A stretch of 64,000 bases of DNA, taken from positions 62,001 to 126,000 of the forward strand of contig CANGFO010000001.1 of NCBI GenBank assembly GCA_947453195.1, read 5' to 3'. Each line of letters starts with the position of its first letter. Within the stretch, counting starts at the first letter, position 1. Shown one piece after another: positions 18,191-27,532 of the stretch. Under the pieces are notes generated by a model. That model was not told the DNA's origin, did no database searches, and saw only the letters and a program-made list of their open reading frames with translations. The position numbers and the translations under genes were made by a program. Source of the stretch: Flavobacteriaceae bacterium (lineage in GTDB: Bacteria; Bacteroidota; Bacteroidia; Flavobacteriales; Flavobacteriaceae).

Positions 18191-18973
18191 ATGAATTTCG
18201 AAAACATTATTATTGCCTTAGAAAACGGAATCGGACAAATCACGATTAACCGTCCGTCAAAACTTAACGCCCTAAATGTAGCTACCATAAAGGAGTTACA
18301 TGATGGATTAGAAAGCTTAAATAATAACCCAGAAATTAAAGTTATAATAATTACTGGTGAAGGTGAAAAAGCATTTGTAGCTGGTGCTGATATTTCGGAA
18401 TTTGCTCATTTCACTGTAGACCAAGGAGCGCAATTAGCGCAACAAGGGCAAGAATTGTTATTTGATTTTATTGAAAATTTAAACACTCCTGTTATTGCTG
18501 CTGTAAATGGTTTTGCGCTTGGAGGCGGATTAGAACTAGCAATGGCTTGCCATATTCGAACAGCTTCTGATAATGCTAAAATGGGTTTACCCGAAGTTTC
18601 TCTTGGAGTTATTCCGGGCTATGGCGGAACGCAAAGATTACCGCAACTTGTTGGTAAAGGCCGTGCAATGGAAATGATAATGACTGCTGGAATGGTAACT
18701 GCAGAGGAAGCCTACAGAACCGGATTGGTAAATCACGTGGTGCCCCAAGCAGAACTTTTAGATTATACTAAATCTTTGGCACAACGCATTATGAAAAATT
18801 CACCGGTTGCTATTGGTAAAGCTATTGAATCGGTAAATGCTAATTTCACCGACGGAGTAAATGGCTTTGATTCGGAAATAAAAAACTTTGGGAAATGCTT
18901 TGGAACCGGAGATTTTAAAGAAGGAACCACTGCCTTTTTAGAAAAAAGAAAAGCCGATTTTAAAGGGAATTAA
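18191..18973 (+). CDS. Enoyl-CoA hydratase/isomerase (crotonase family)
   Basis: A 260-residue crotonase-fold enzyme. The oxyanion-hole motif is seen in KAFVAGADISEF and the second glycine-rich segment in NGFALGGGLELAMACH. The two catalytic glutamates of classical enoyl-CoA hydratase are at GLPEVSLGVIPGYGGTQRL and the preceding GGGLELA region. It most likely hydrates 2-enoyl-CoA in fatty acid beta-oxidation or acetoacetate-linked metabolism. It follows the kinase gene by 9 bases. Exact chain-length preference is not determinable. Confidence 0.92.
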   Translation: MNFENIIIALENGIGQITINRPSKLNALNVATIKELHDGLESLNNNPEIKVIIITGEGEKAFVAGADISEFAHFTVDQGAQLAQQGQELLFDFIENLNTPVIAAVNGFALGGGLELAMACHIRTASDNAKMGLPEVSLGVIPGYGGTQRLPQLVGKGRAMEMIMTAGMVTAEEAYRTGLVNHVVPQAELLDYTKSLAQRIMKNSPVAIGKAIESVNANFTDGVNGFDSEIKNFGKCFGTGDFKEGTTAFLEKRKADFKGN

Positions 18974-18981
18974 TCTTATTT

Positions 18982-19626
18982 TTATTTTTCACCATCCCAT
19001 TCCGAATAAAATTGAGATAAGAAACTTTCCATGAAAAGATGTCTTTGTAATGCAATTTTTTTTCCGGTTTCGGTATTCATTTTGTCTTTTAACAACAATA
19101 ATTTTTCGTAAAAATGATTGAGCGTTGGGGCTTCACTATTTTTATATTCCTCTTTGGTCATGTGCAAATTAGGAGCTACATCGGGCAAATATAATGGGCG
19201 GTTTTTATAGCCGCCGTAGTTAAAAGTTCGAGCAATTCCGATAGCGCCAAGAGCATCCAATCGATCGGCATCTTGAACTATATCTAATTCTTTAGATGAG
19301 AATTTCTTTTCGAAATTTCCGCCTTTAAAAGAAATGTTTTCAATTATTGCAATCACATGCGAAATAACTACTTCTGACTCATTTTGAGATTCTAAAAACG
19401 CTCTTGCTATTTTGGGTCCAATTGTCTCGTCGCCATTATGAAATTTACTATCGGCGATATCGTGAAGTAAAGCGCCCAGTTTCACAATTTCTAAATTACA
19501 TTCTTCTGCATTAGCAATTAACAGTGCATTTTTATACACTCGTTCTACATGATACCAGTCGTGACCGGCTTCAGCGTTTTGAAGTTTTTGTTTTACAAAA
19601 AGAATAGTATTATCTATCAGTGACAT
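18982..19626 (-). CDS. HD-domain phosphohydrolase (YedJ-like)
   Basis: A 214-residue soluble metal-dependent hydrolase. The HD motif is LLHDIADSKFH, preceded by the first metal histidine region AGHDWYHVERVYKNA and followed by ISHVIAIIENISFKGG and VQDADRLDALGAIGIARTF, the pattern of the YedJ/uncharacterised HD subgroup. The substrate is unknown; nucleotides or phosphoesters are typical. It is convergent with the enoyl-CoA hydratase gene, with 8 bases between the stops. Confidence 0.9.
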   Translation of the reverse strand: MSLIDNTILFVKQKLQNAEAGHDWYHVERVYKNALLIANAEECNLEIVKLGALLHDIADSKFHNGDETIGPKIARAFLESQNESEVVISHVIAIIENISFKGGNFEKKFSSKELDIVQDADRLDALGAIGIARTFNYGGYKNRPLYLPDVAPNLHMTKEEYKNSEAPTLNHFYEKLLLLKDKMNTETGKKIALQRHLFMESFLSQFYSEWDGEK

Positions 19627-19637
19627 AGGCTTGGGGA

Positions 19638-19667
19638 ATAAAAAATCCTTTCTTAACAGAAAGGATT
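19638..19667 (-). terminator. Terminator after acyl-ACP desaturase
   Basis: Perfect 9-bp stem AATCCTTTC/GAAAGGATT with a 6-base loop. On the minus strand it is followed by TTTTTATT, the intrinsic-terminator form. It separates the desaturase gene from the HD hydrolase gene. Confidence 0.8.
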
Positions 19668-19678
19668 AATTTGATTAT

Positions 19679-20659
19679 TTAGGCAGGTTGAACCCATTTA
19701 AAAACATGATTTTCTTCAGGAAGCACAATTCTTTCAGAAATTTTAGCCATTCTAGCTGGTAATTTCATTAAATAATCTCTTGCTTTTTCAGCTTCATCGG
19801 TAAGATTTGATATTTTATCAATTTGCCATTTATCAATTAATTTTTGCATAATATCTACATAATCATTGGCGGTGTAAACCCCAAGTTTTTGAGCAGAGTC
19901 AGAAAATTGATTGAAAGCGGTGCTTATTGATTGTCCTGACTCTCTTAAGAAATGTGCTGGCATAGTGATTTTTTGTTTCATCATGTATTGAAACGCCAAC
20001 ATCATTTCGCTAGGATCAACTTTAAAAATTTGATTTACAAATTCGCTATACGCTTGGTGGTGGCGCATTTCGTCACCAGCAATTATTTTACACGCTTTTG
20101 AAAGTTTGTTGTCACCATATTGCTTAGCAATTTGAGATACTCTATTGTGAGAAACGTACGTTGCTAATTCTTGAAAACTAGTGTATACAAAGTTCTTATA
20201 AGGATCTCTTCCGGTTCCAATTTCAAAACCATCATTAATTAAATGTTGTGTCGTAATTTCTACTTCACGCATGTTTACTCTGCCTGATAAATACAGGTAT
20301 TTATTAAGCAAATCTCCATGACGGTTTTCTTCACCCGTCCATTGACGAACCCATTTTGACCAACCATTATTTTCTAAGTTGTTTACTCCTTCTACTTCCA
20401 TTAACCAGGATTCGTAGGTAGGAAGGGCTTCTTCGGTGATGGTGTCTCCAACCATGGCTACCCAAAAATCATACGGTAAATCTTTGGCAATTTCTTGTAA
20501 CTCTTTTACCTCATCAAAAAAAGTTTCGCTTTGCGAATTAGGTAAAAAATCAGAAGGCTGCCAAATGGTTTCTACTGGAATTAAATATTGTTGTATGAAA
20601 GAGTCTACATTTTTTTCTAAAAATTGCATTACTTCCAGTCGGATATTGGTTAATGACAT
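19679..20659 (-). CDS. Acyl-[acyl-carrier-protein] desaturase
   Basis: A 326-residue ferritin-like di-iron enzyme that introduces a double bond into acyl chains bound to ACP. The di-iron ligands appear as the GEENRHGDLLNKY and AGDEMRHHQAY motifs (ExxH pairs). Soluble stearoyl-ACP-type desaturases occur in plants and some bacteria including Bacteroidota. It needs O2 and reduced ferredoxin. It is adjacent to, and in the same direction as, a PlsC acyltransferase gene, consistent with membrane lipid tailoring. Confidence 0.93.
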   Translation of the reverse strand: MSLTNIRLEVMQFLEKNVDSFIQQYLIPVETIWQPSDFLPNSQSETFFDEVKELQEIAKDLPYDFWVAMVGDTITEEALPTYESWLMEVEGVNNLENNGWSKWVRQWTGEENRHGDLLNKYLYLSGRVNMREVEITTQHLINDGFEIGTGRDPYKNFVYTSFQELATYVSHNRVSQIAKQYGDNKLSKACKIIAGDEMRHHQAYSEFVNQIFKVDPSEMMLAFQYMMKQKITMPAHFLRESGQSISTAFNQFSDSAQKLGVYTANDYVDIMQKLIDKWQIDKISNLTDEAEKARDYLMKLPARMAKISERIVLPEENHVFKWVQPA

Positions 20660-20698
20660 CTAGTATATTTTATTTATTAATATGAGATTTTGAGGGTA

Positions 20699-21430
20699 TT
20701 ATACTATTGATTTTACTATGGTTTCTTCTGTTTTTGCGGCAATTTCTTCAAAAGTAAAATCTTTAACTGCAATTGGATTGTGAATGATAAACTCTAATTT
20801 GTTTCCTAATCCCATTGGAAACGGACCAAATTTAACCATTTTCCAGGAATTATTAATAGAAATAGGAACAACATAAGCCGAAGGAGCATATTTGCAAAGT
20901 ATTTTTAATCCGCTTAGCGCAAATTCTTTCGGTTTCCCGGTTTTGCTTCGCGTGCCTTCTGGGAAAATAACTGCTGATCGGTTATTGGTTTCGATATATT
21001 CTGAAAGGCCTTTAATTAATGGAATGGCTTGCTTTGGATCTTTTCTATCAATTAAAATAGAGCCGCCGTGGCGTAAATTATATGATACACTTGGAATGCC
21101 TTTTCCTAATTCCTTTTTACTCACAAACTTGGCGTGAAACTTTCTTAAAAACCAAATGATTCCCACAATATCATACAAGCTTTGGTGGTTTGCCACAAAA
21201 ATAATGGGGACATTTTCGGGAATTACTTCTCTATTTTTAAAAGTGTAGGTCGTGCCAAGAATATTCGTACATCTAACCAAAAAAAAGTTTAAATAATCAA
21301 CACTTTTTTTATGGGCCTGATAGCCAAATACATTAATACAAATCCATTGAATGGGATGAAAAATAACCAAACATAATCCGAAGCAAAAATAATATACAAC
21401 AGATATTGGGTAGGAAAGTAATTTTTCCAT
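20699..21430 (-). CDS. 1-acyl-sn-glycerol-3-phosphate acyltransferase (PlsC-type), copy 1
   Basis: A 243-residue membrane-bound lysophosphatidate acyltransferase. Motif I is NHQSLYDIVGI (H-x4-D catalytic pair) and motif III is FPEGTRSKTGKP. One N-terminal hydrophobic helix (about 5-27) anchors it. It probably makes phosphatidate for phospholipid synthesis. A second PlsC-like gene lies at 24.5-25.3 kb; the two are divergent in sequence and may differ in acyl preference. Confidence 0.92.
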   Translation of the reverse strand: MEKLLSYPISVVYYFCFGLCLVIFHPIQWICINVFGYQAHKKSVDYLNFFLVRCTNILGTTYTFKNREVIPENVPIIFVANHQSLYDIVGIIWFLRKFHAKFVSKKELGKGIPSVSYNLRHGGSILIDRKDPKQAIPLIKGLSEYIETNNRSAVIFPEGTRSKTGKPKEFALSGLKILCKYAPSAYVVPISINNSWKMVKFGPFPMGLGNKLEFIIHNPIAVKDFTFEEIAAKTEETIVKSIV

Positions 21431-21571
21431 AATCTAAAAATTAATTTGGCTAAAGTAAGAAATATATTTTGGTTAGAAATGTTATTATTAATTACACTAA
21501 CCCTTTTTGCAAATATTGAATTATAAATAATAAAATAATTAGAGTTTATTTTTATTTTATTTTCATTATTA

Positions 21572-21597
21572 TTGCACTATATAAATTACTAATTTTG
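21572..21597 (+). promoter_or_regulatory. Promoter of NHL-repeat gene
   Basis: TTG (21572) and TAATTTTG (21590-21597, TAnnTTTG) separated by 15 bases, about 43 bases before the ATG. The spacer is a little short for the Bacteroidota consensus. Confidence 0.4.
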
Positions 21598-21640
21598 AAT
21601 AAGATAATATCTGAAATTAATAAATACAAATCACCTTCAT

Positions 21641-22900
21641 ATGAAAAATATCAAATTATTAGTTTTATTCTTCTATTCCATTTCCATTTCTGCACAAACG
21701 GTAACAACATTTGCAGGTGGATGTAGTGAAGTTTACCACGGATTAGTTAATGCTACAGGAACAGCAGCAAGGTTTTATTACCCAAGAGCCATTACTGTTG
21801 ATACTCATGGAACATTTTATGTGGCGGATTCTGGAAATAATTGTATTAGAAAAATCTCTCCAACTGGAGTGGTGACCACATTAGCAGGCAGTGGGAGTAA
21901 CACGCCCTATGGTGTAGCAGTGGACACTACTGGAAATGTTTATATTTCAGACACATTTAACCACCGTATTCTAAAAATTAATTTAGGCAGTAATGTTGCA
22001 CATACATTAGCTGGTAGTGGTACTACCGGAAATGCTGACGGAATTGGAATGGCAGCAGAATTTAATACCCCAAAGGGATTAGCGGTTGATGTAAACGGAA
22101 ACCTTTATGTAGCAGATTCCTATAATCATAGAATTAGAAAAATAGATATTAATGGAGTGGTTACAACCATAGCAGGCAGTTCTCAAGGAAATAGCAATGG
22201 GTTTGGAATCTTAGCTCAATTTGATATGCCTTGTGGGGTTGCTTTAGATTCCGCAGGAAATATATTTGTTGCTGATAGAAATAATAATCAAATAAAAAAA
22301 ATTGGAACTGATGGAATGGTTTCAACTTACATTGGAAATGGCATCCAAGGAAATACAGACGGTATTGGGCCAAATGCTAGTTTAGATAATCCGAGTGGTT
22401 TAACAATAGATAATGATAACATTATTTATTTTGTTTCTCAGAATGGCAATCTAATAAGAAGAGTTACTCCTAATGGAGAAGTAACAACAATTGCAGGATA
22501 TAATGGAACATGGGGTGGTTGTGGAAACGGAATTGGTACTAATGCCCAATTTCTTCATCCAGAGGGATTGATTATTAATTCTATTGGGAATATTTATGTA
22601 GCTGATACTGGAAGTCACACAATTAGAAAAATAACCAATCTCTTATCAACAACCGATAATAAATTGGGAGACAATATTACCCTTTCTCCGAACCCAGCAT
22701 CCGATAAGATCACAATTAATATGGATAATTTTACAACTGCTACAACTACTATTTTAGATATGAATGGCAGGGTTTTACAAAATAATCTAATTTCTGATAA
22801 AAACATTTCCATTGATATTTCTAATCTATCAAAAGGTTTTTATTTAATTCAGATTAATACTAATAAAGGCACGGTTTCTAAAAAAATAGTGAAAGAATAA
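21641..22900 (+). CDS. Secreted NHL-repeat protein with T9SS type A sorting domain
   Basis: A 419-residue exported protein. The signal peptide ends at about SISISAQ. Then come about six NHL beta-propeller blades with recurring VAVDTTGNVYISD and N(H/Q)RIxKI patterns, a linker, and a C-terminal domain (LSPNPASDKITIN ... NLSKGFYLIQINT ... VKE) typical of type IX secretion cargo. NHL propellers usually bind protein or carbohydrate. It is monocistronic, after a divergent promoter gap of about 210 bases. The target and exact role are unknown. The last 80 residues would be removed or anchored on the cell surface. Confidence 0.9.
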   Translation: MKNIKLLVLFFYSISISAQTVTTFAGGCSEVYHGLVNATGTAARFYYPRAITVDTHGTFYVADSGNNCIRKISPTGVVTTLAGSGSNTPYGVAVDTTGNVYISDTFNHRILKINLGSNVAHTLAGSGTTGNADGIGMAAEFNTPKGLAVDVNGNLYVADSYNHRIRKIDINGVVTTIAGSSQGNSNGFGILAQFDMPCGVALDSAGNIFVADRNNNQIKKIGTDGMVSTYIGNGIQGNTDGIGPNASLDNPSGLTIDNDNIIYFVSQNGNLIRRVTPNGEVTTIAGYNGTWGGCGNGIGTNAQFLHPEGLIINSIGNIYVADTGSHTIRKITNLLSTTDNKLGDNITLSPNPASDKITINMDNFTTATTTILDMNGRVLQNNLISDKNISIDISNLSKGFYLIQINTNKGTVSKKIVKE

Positions 22901-22989
22901 AAACTTAAAAATCATTTTAATAAACTTCTTTTTCTTCAAAAAAATTATATATTTTTACGGAAAAATAGGAGCAATTAAAATCAATAGCA

Positions 22990-23994
22990 ATGAGTTCAGA
23001 AAAAGAAGCCAAATTAAAAGCATTACAACTTACATTAGATAAATTAGACAAAACCTACGGAAAAGGAACCGTAATGAAAATGGGCGATAAGGCCGTTGAA
23101 GAAGTAGAAACTATTTCTTCTGGATCGTTAGGTTTAGATTTAGCTTTGGGTGTAAATGGGTATCCTAAAGGAAGAATTATAGAAATATACGGGCCAGAAT
23201 CTTCTGGTAAAACTACCTTAACGCTTCATGCGATTGCCGAGGCTCAAAAAGCTGGAGGAATTGCTGCTTTTATTGATGCTGAGCACGCATTTGATAGAAA
23301 TTATGCAGAAAAATTAGGAGTAGATATTGAAAATTTAATCATTTCACAACCTGATAATGGGGAACAAGCATTAGAAATTGCTGAGAATTTAATTCGTTCT
23401 GGGGCAATTGATATTGTGGTAATTGACTCGGTTGCTGCCTTAACTCCAAAAAGTGAAATTGAAGGAGAAATGGGAGATTCTAAAATGGGATTACACGCTC
23501 GTTTAATGTCTCAAGCCTTAAGAAAATTAACTGGAACTATCAGCAAAACGCATTGTACCGTATTTTTCATCAACCAATTAAGAGAAAAAATCGGAGTGAT
23601 GTTTGGAAACCCAGAAACAACAACGGGTGGAAATGCATTGAAATTTTATGCTTCGGTTCGTTTAGATATTCGTCGTTCTTCACAAATTAAAGATGGAGAC
23701 AATGTAATAGGAAATCGTACCAAAGTAAAAGTGGTAAAAAACAAAGTGGCGCCACCTTTTAAAACTGCCGAATTTGACATCATGTATGGCGAAGGAGTTT
23801 CTAAAACAGGAGAGATTCTAGATTTAGCTGTAGAGTTTGAAGTAATCAAAAAAGCAGGGTCATGGTTTAGCTATGGCGAAACCAAATTAGGCCAAGGTAG
23901 AGATGCCGTTAAAGTTTTAATTAAAGACAACCCAGAATTGGCTGATGAATTAGAACAAAAAATTAAAGAACTTATTAAAGAAAATAATGCTTAA
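22990..23994 (+). CDS. recA: Recombinase RecA
   Basis: ATP-dependent strand-exchange protein and LexA coprotease. The Walker A sequence [10 protein letters not shown], Walker B-like [12 protein letters not shown], the L2-region [20 protein letters not shown] and the N-terminal [19 protein letters not shown] are all present in a 334-residue chain of normal length. It is followed by a strong intrinsic terminator. No lexA or SOS box was identified nearby. Confidence 0.98.
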   Translation: MSSEKEAKLKALQLTLDKLDKTYGKGTVMKMGDKAVEEVETISSGSLGLDLALGVNGYPKGRIIEIYGPESSGKTTLTLHAIAEAQKAGGIAAFIDAEHAFDRNYAEKLGVDIENLIISQPDNGEQALEIAENLIRSGAIDIVVIDSVAALTPKSEIEGEMGDSKMGLHARLMSQALRKLTGTISKTHCTVFFINQLREKIGVMFGNPETTTGGNALKFYASVRLDIRRSSQIKDGDNVIGNRTKVKVVKNKVAPPFKTAEFDIMYGEGVSKTGEILDLAVEFEVIKKAGSWFSYGETKLGQGRDAVKVLIKDNPELADELEQKIKELIKENNA

Positions 23995-24000
23995 TAATTA

Positions 24001-24030
24001 AATCACGCTTTACCGCGTGATTTTTTTATT
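24001..24030 (+). terminator. Intrinsic terminator of recA
   Basis: Perfect 8-bp inverted repeat AATCACGC/GCGTGATT with loop TTTACC followed by TTTTTTATT, a few bases after the recA stop. Confidence 0.9.
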
Positions 24031-24079
24031 TGAAAGAAACTTTTATTATTTTTGAAAGTCTAATAAAAAATAATTTATC

Positions 24080-24490
24080 ATGAAATACATTTATTTACTT
24101 TTAGCAGTTGGCTTTTTATGCATTTCTTGCTCTCCAAGATATGATGGCCCAACAGAAGAATTAGAGACTTTGCCTGTAAGCCAAGTGGTGATGCCGATAA
24201 AATTTGCAAAAGATAGCATTACCGAAATTCCGGTGCAATACATTCGCCCAACGGTTTGCCATTCATTTTACGATTTTTATTATGAAAGAAATGACTTTAC
24301 AAGAACGGTGGCTATAATTGCTTTAAAACAAAATTCAGGGTCAAGTTGTCCGCCAAGTCAATTGGAATATACAGCAACCTTAAAATTTAAACCTGCTAGT
24401 TTAGGAACCTATCATTTTAAATTTTGGACCAGCACTGATGCGCAAGGTGTAGATCATTTTGCAGAATACGATGCCGTTGTCAATCATTAA
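24080..24490 (+). CDS. Small lipoprotein of unknown function
   Basis: A 136-residue protein with a lipoprotein signal peptide (cysteine of lipobox CISC at about residue 17). The mature part is short, with beta-rich alternation (for example LEYTATLKFKPASLGTYHFKFW), suggesting an immunoglobulin-like or beta-sandwich fold, but I recognise no family. Two cysteines in the mature chain (CHSF and CPPS) could form a disulfide. It is followed by a bidirectional terminator. Confidence 0.7.
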   Translation: MKYIYLLLAVGFLCISCSPRYDGPTEELETLPVSQVVMPIKFAKDSITEIPVQYIRPTVCHSFYDFYYERNDFTRTVAIIALKQNSGSSCPPSQLEYTATLKFKPASLGTYHFKFWTSTDAQGVDHFAEYDAVVNH

Positions 24491-24510
24491 ATCGATACCA
24501 AAATAAAAAA

Positions 24511-24531
24511 AGAGCGCCTTATTAGCGCTCT
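24511..24531. terminator. Bidirectional terminator
   Basis: Stem AGAGCGC/GCGCTCT with loop CTTATTA, an A-rich run before it (AAATAAAAA) and T-rich after it. It lies between convergent genes and can serve both. Confidence 0.8.
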
Positions 24532-24534
24532 TAT

Positions 24535-25272
24535 TTATGGATTGTATTTTTTTAATTGATTCAAAATAATGGCTCTCGCCTTCTCTTTTATTTCTTTTTT
24601 ATTATCTAAAGTTAGGCCTTTTGTTTCAATAGAAGTATGAACCATGGCGCGCAACAAGCCTGGAGAACCACTTAAAAAAGTATAGGATAACCTCTTCTTA
24701 TTATCGGCAAATGTCATGGGTACTATAGGTATTTGATGTTCTATAGCTAATCGAAAAGCGCCGTCTTTAAATTCATCTAATTCCACCGATTCATCTGGAA
24801 CGCCTCCTTCTGGGAAAATACAAATACTTAACCCTTGATTGAGTCTTTTTTGTGCCCGATCATAAACTGCAAATCGACTTTTAGAACTGTTTCTGTCAAC
24901 TAGAATACACGTTCTTTTGTAGAAAAATCCAAACAACGGAATGTTTGCTAATTCTTTTTTTCCTACAAATACAAAAGGATTTCTTTCAATGGCCAACATC
25001 AACATAATATCTATCATAGAAGTGTGATTGGCAATAATCATATAGCTTTTTCTTTGTTCTATTTCTTGCTCGCGATCTATTTTATATTGAAATCCCATTG
25101 CAAGTAAAATTCCTTTTGCCCAAATTCGTGCCATCACAAAAAAATAGCCGTACCATTCTTCCCTTAAAATAGAAATCAGTAAAAACGGAAATAATAACAC
25201 AATGAAAAAGGCTATTACAAAATAAAACCAAATACGCCAAAGTGTCCAAAAAATGATTTTTATAAATCTCAT
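24535..25272 (-). CDS. 1-acyl-sn-glycerol-3-phosphate acyltransferase (PlsC-type), copy 2
   Basis: A 245-residue PlsC family member with a long N-terminal hydrophobic segment (about 5-34) that probably forms a membrane hairpin. Motif I is NHTSMIDIMLM and motif III is FPEGGVPDES, the latter deviating from the common EGTRS. This, and its separate locus, suggest a different acyl acceptor or donor from copy 1. It is monocistronic, ending at the shared terminator. Confidence 0.88.
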   Translation of the reverse strand: MRFIKIIFWTLWRIWFYFVIAFFIVLLFPFLLISILREEWYGYFFVMARIWAKGILLAMGFQYKIDREQEIEQRKSYMIIANHTSMIDIMLMLAIERNPFVFVGKKELANIPLFGFFYKRTCILVDRNSSKSRFAVYDRAQKRLNQGLSICIFPEGGVPDESVELDEFKDGAFRLAIEHQIPIVPMTFADNKKRLSYTFLSGSPGLLRAMVHTSIETKGLTLDNKKEIKEKARAIILNQLKKYNP

Positions 25273-25317
25273 AAGGTCAAAATTAAGGAAATGTAGGAGA
25301 TTTTTATTACAAAGGTT

Positions 25318-25325
25318 TAACTTTG
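25318..25325 (+). promoter_or_regulatory. -7 box of trpS promoter
   Basis: TAACTTTG, an exact TAnnTTTG match, 17 bases before the trpS ATG. Confidence 0.45.
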
Positions 25326-25342
25326 CATAAATTATTTTTAGA

Positions 25343-26320
25343 ATGGCTAATATACTTACTGGTGTTCAAAGCACAGGAACCCCACATTTAGGAAACCTTT
25401 TGGGAGCAATTATCCCTGCGATTGCATTATCTAAAAAACCAGAAAATCAATCGTTTCTTTTTATTGCCGATTTACATTCGATTACACAAATAAAAGACGG
25501 CGAAACCTTGTTAAGTAATACTTACAGTACTGCTGCTGCTTGGTTAGCCTGCGGACTCGATATAAATAAAGTAATTTTTTATCGCCAATCTGATGTGCCT
25601 CAAACTACCGAATTATCTTGGTATTTGAGTTGTTTTTTCCCTTATCAAAGATTGACTTTAGCCCATTCTTTTAAAGATAAAGCAGACCGATTAGAGGATG
25701 TAAATGCTGGATTATTTACCTATCCAATGCTAATGGCTGCTGATATATTATTATATGATGCCAATTTTGTACCGGTTGGTAAAGACCAAATGCAGCACAT
25801 AGAAATTACACGAGATGTTGCGTCGCGTTTTAACCACCAAATGGGAGAAACTTTTGTAATTCCGGAAGGAACCGTGCAAGAAGAAACCATGTACATTCCA
25901 GGAACTGATGGGCAAAAAATGAGTAAATCACGTGGCAATATCATCGATATATTCCTAGATGATAAAGCGCTTCGCAAACAAATTATGGGTATCGAAAGCG
26001 ATAGTACACCACTGGAAGATCCAAAAAATCCTGATACGTGCAATGTTTTTGCTTTGTATAAATTATTGGCTTCCGAGGCAGAAATTAATGCCATGAAGCA
26101 AAATTACCTTGGCGGAAATTACGGTTATGGCCATGCCAAACAAGCTCTTTTTGAACTTATTTGCGAGAAATTTAAAGCCGAAAGAGAAAAATACAATTAC
26201 TACATTTCCAATCGTGCGGAGCTAGATGCCATCTTAAAAACAGGTGCTGAAAAAGCAGGAGCTATTGCCGATTCAGTGCTTAAAAGAGTACGAATAAAAT
26301 TAGGCTTTTCTGGTAGCTAA
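25343..26320 (+). CDS. trpS: Tryptophanyl-tRNA synthetase
   Basis: Charges tRNA(Trp) with tryptophan. As a class I synthetase it shows the HIGH-like motif as GTPHLGNLLGA and the KMSKS motif as GQKMSKSRGN. GKDQMQHIEITRDVASRFN is a typical substrate-binding segment. Length is 325 residues, the normal short bacterial form. It is convergent with dprA, with only 3 bases between the stops. Confidence 0.97.
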   Translation: MANILTGVQSTGTPHLGNLLGAIIPAIALSKKPENQSFLFIADLHSITQIKDGETLLSNTYSTAAAWLACGLDINKVIFYRQSDVPQTTELSWYLSCFFPYQRLTLAHSFKDKADRLEDVNAGLFTYPMLMAADILLYDANFVPVGKDQMQHIEITRDVASRFNHQMGETFVIPEGTVQEETMYIPGTDGQKMSKSRGNIIDIFLDDKALRKQIMGIESDSTPLEDPKNPDTCNVFALYKLLASEAEINAMKQNYLGGNYGYGHAKQALFELICEKFKAEREKYNYYISNRAELDAILKTGAEKAGAIADSVLKRVRIKLGFSGS

Positions 26321-26323
26321 TAC

Positions 26324-27427
26324 TTAAATTGCCTCAAATAATTTTCCGGGTAAAGGGCGAATCACGCCTTTTAATTCCATGTTGACTAAAACAGACGATG
26401 TTTTAAAAACAGGATAATCACACTCCAACGCGATTTGATCAATTTCGGTTTTTCCTTGTGCAAGCAAGAAATCGTAAATTTGTTGTTCGATTTCGGTTAA
26501 TGAAACAAATAATTGCTTTTGGATACTTTGCTTTTCTTGTTTGTGGATTTCCCAATTCAAAATATAAATAAGATCGGCAGCCGAAGTCAATAAATGCGCC
26601 CGCTGGGTTTTAATTAAATTATTACATCCTTGACTATATTTATCGGACGTTCTTCCCGGAACTGCAAAAACATCTCTGTTGTAATCATTTGCAAGAAGTG
26701 CTGTTATTAACGAACCTCCTTTTTCGGCACTTTCAATCACAATTGTGGCCTCAGAAATGCCGGCTACAATGCGATTTCGTTTTACAAAATTCTCTTTTTC
26801 TGGACTTGAAGTGCTCCAAAATTCGGTTAAAAAACCGCCATTTTGTTCCATTTTAGAAACGTACTTTTTGTGTGATTTTGGATAAATTTGATTGAGTCCA
26901 TGGGCTAACACCGCAACTGTTTGCAAGTTGTTTTCAAGTGCAGCCAGATGCGCTACAATGTCAACGCCGTAGGCAAATCCACTCACAATGATTGGGTTTA
27001 ATGGGGCTAAATCTTGAATTAGTTTTTTGCAAAAATCAATTCCGTGAGCAGAAACCTGTCGGGTTCCCACAATGCTAATTATTTTTTTATTGTTCCAATT
27101 AATTGCTCCTGAAGAAAACAACAATACGGGCCCATCAATGCAATATTTTAAACGATCGGGGTAGTTTTCTTCTAAATACGAACAGCACGAAATATTATTA
27201 TTTTTGAAATAATTCATTTCGCTTTTTGCTAAAGTGAACACCGAGGGGTTTTTTAAATTTTGAAGCAGTACCTTTCCCACGCCATCAATATTTTTTAAAA
27301 AATTTGGTTTGGCTTGAAATACTTTTTCGGCTGAACCGCAATGGGCAATTAATTTTTTAGCCATAATGTCGCCAACCCCTTCAATTTTTACTAAAGCTAA
27401 CAAGTGAAACAATTCGTTATCGGTCAT
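26324..27427 (-). CDS. dprA: DNA-processing protein DprA
   Basis: Single-stranded DNA-binding, RecA-loading factor for natural transformation. The Rossmann-like core has the signature IVSGFAYGVDIVAHLAAL and GTRQVSAHG. An N-terminal helix-hairpin-helix region (about 1-60; GVGDIMAKKLIAH) precedes it, and the C-terminal ~70 residues form a winged-helix DML1-like domain. Length is 367 residues. It suggests possible competence, but no other com genes are in the window. Confidence 0.94.
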   Translation of the reverse strand: MTDNELFHLLALVKIEGVGDIMAKKLIAHCGSAEKVFQAKPNFLKNIDGVGKVLLQNLKNPSVFTLAKSEMNYFKNNNISCCSYLEENYPDRLKYCIDGPVLLFSSGAINWNNKKIISIVGTRQVSAHGIDFCKKLIQDLAPLNPIIVSGFAYGVDIVAHLAALENNLQTVAVLAHGLNQIYPKSHKKYVSKMEQNGGFLTEFWSTSSPEKENFVKRNRIVAGISEATIVIESAEKGGSLITALLANDYNRDVFAVPGRTSDKYSQGCNNLIKTQRAHLLTSAADLIYILNWEIHKQEKQSIQKQLFVSLTEIEQQIYDFLLAQGKTEIDQIALECDYPVFKTSSVLVNMELKGVIRPLPGKLFEAI

Positions 27428-27532
27428 GATTATTTAAGTATCTATCCTAAAAATACGAATAATATTTAAAATTGTTAACAAAATTTGTTGATAAAATTTT
27501 GTCCTTCCCATTAAATAATTAATTTTGTGTTT

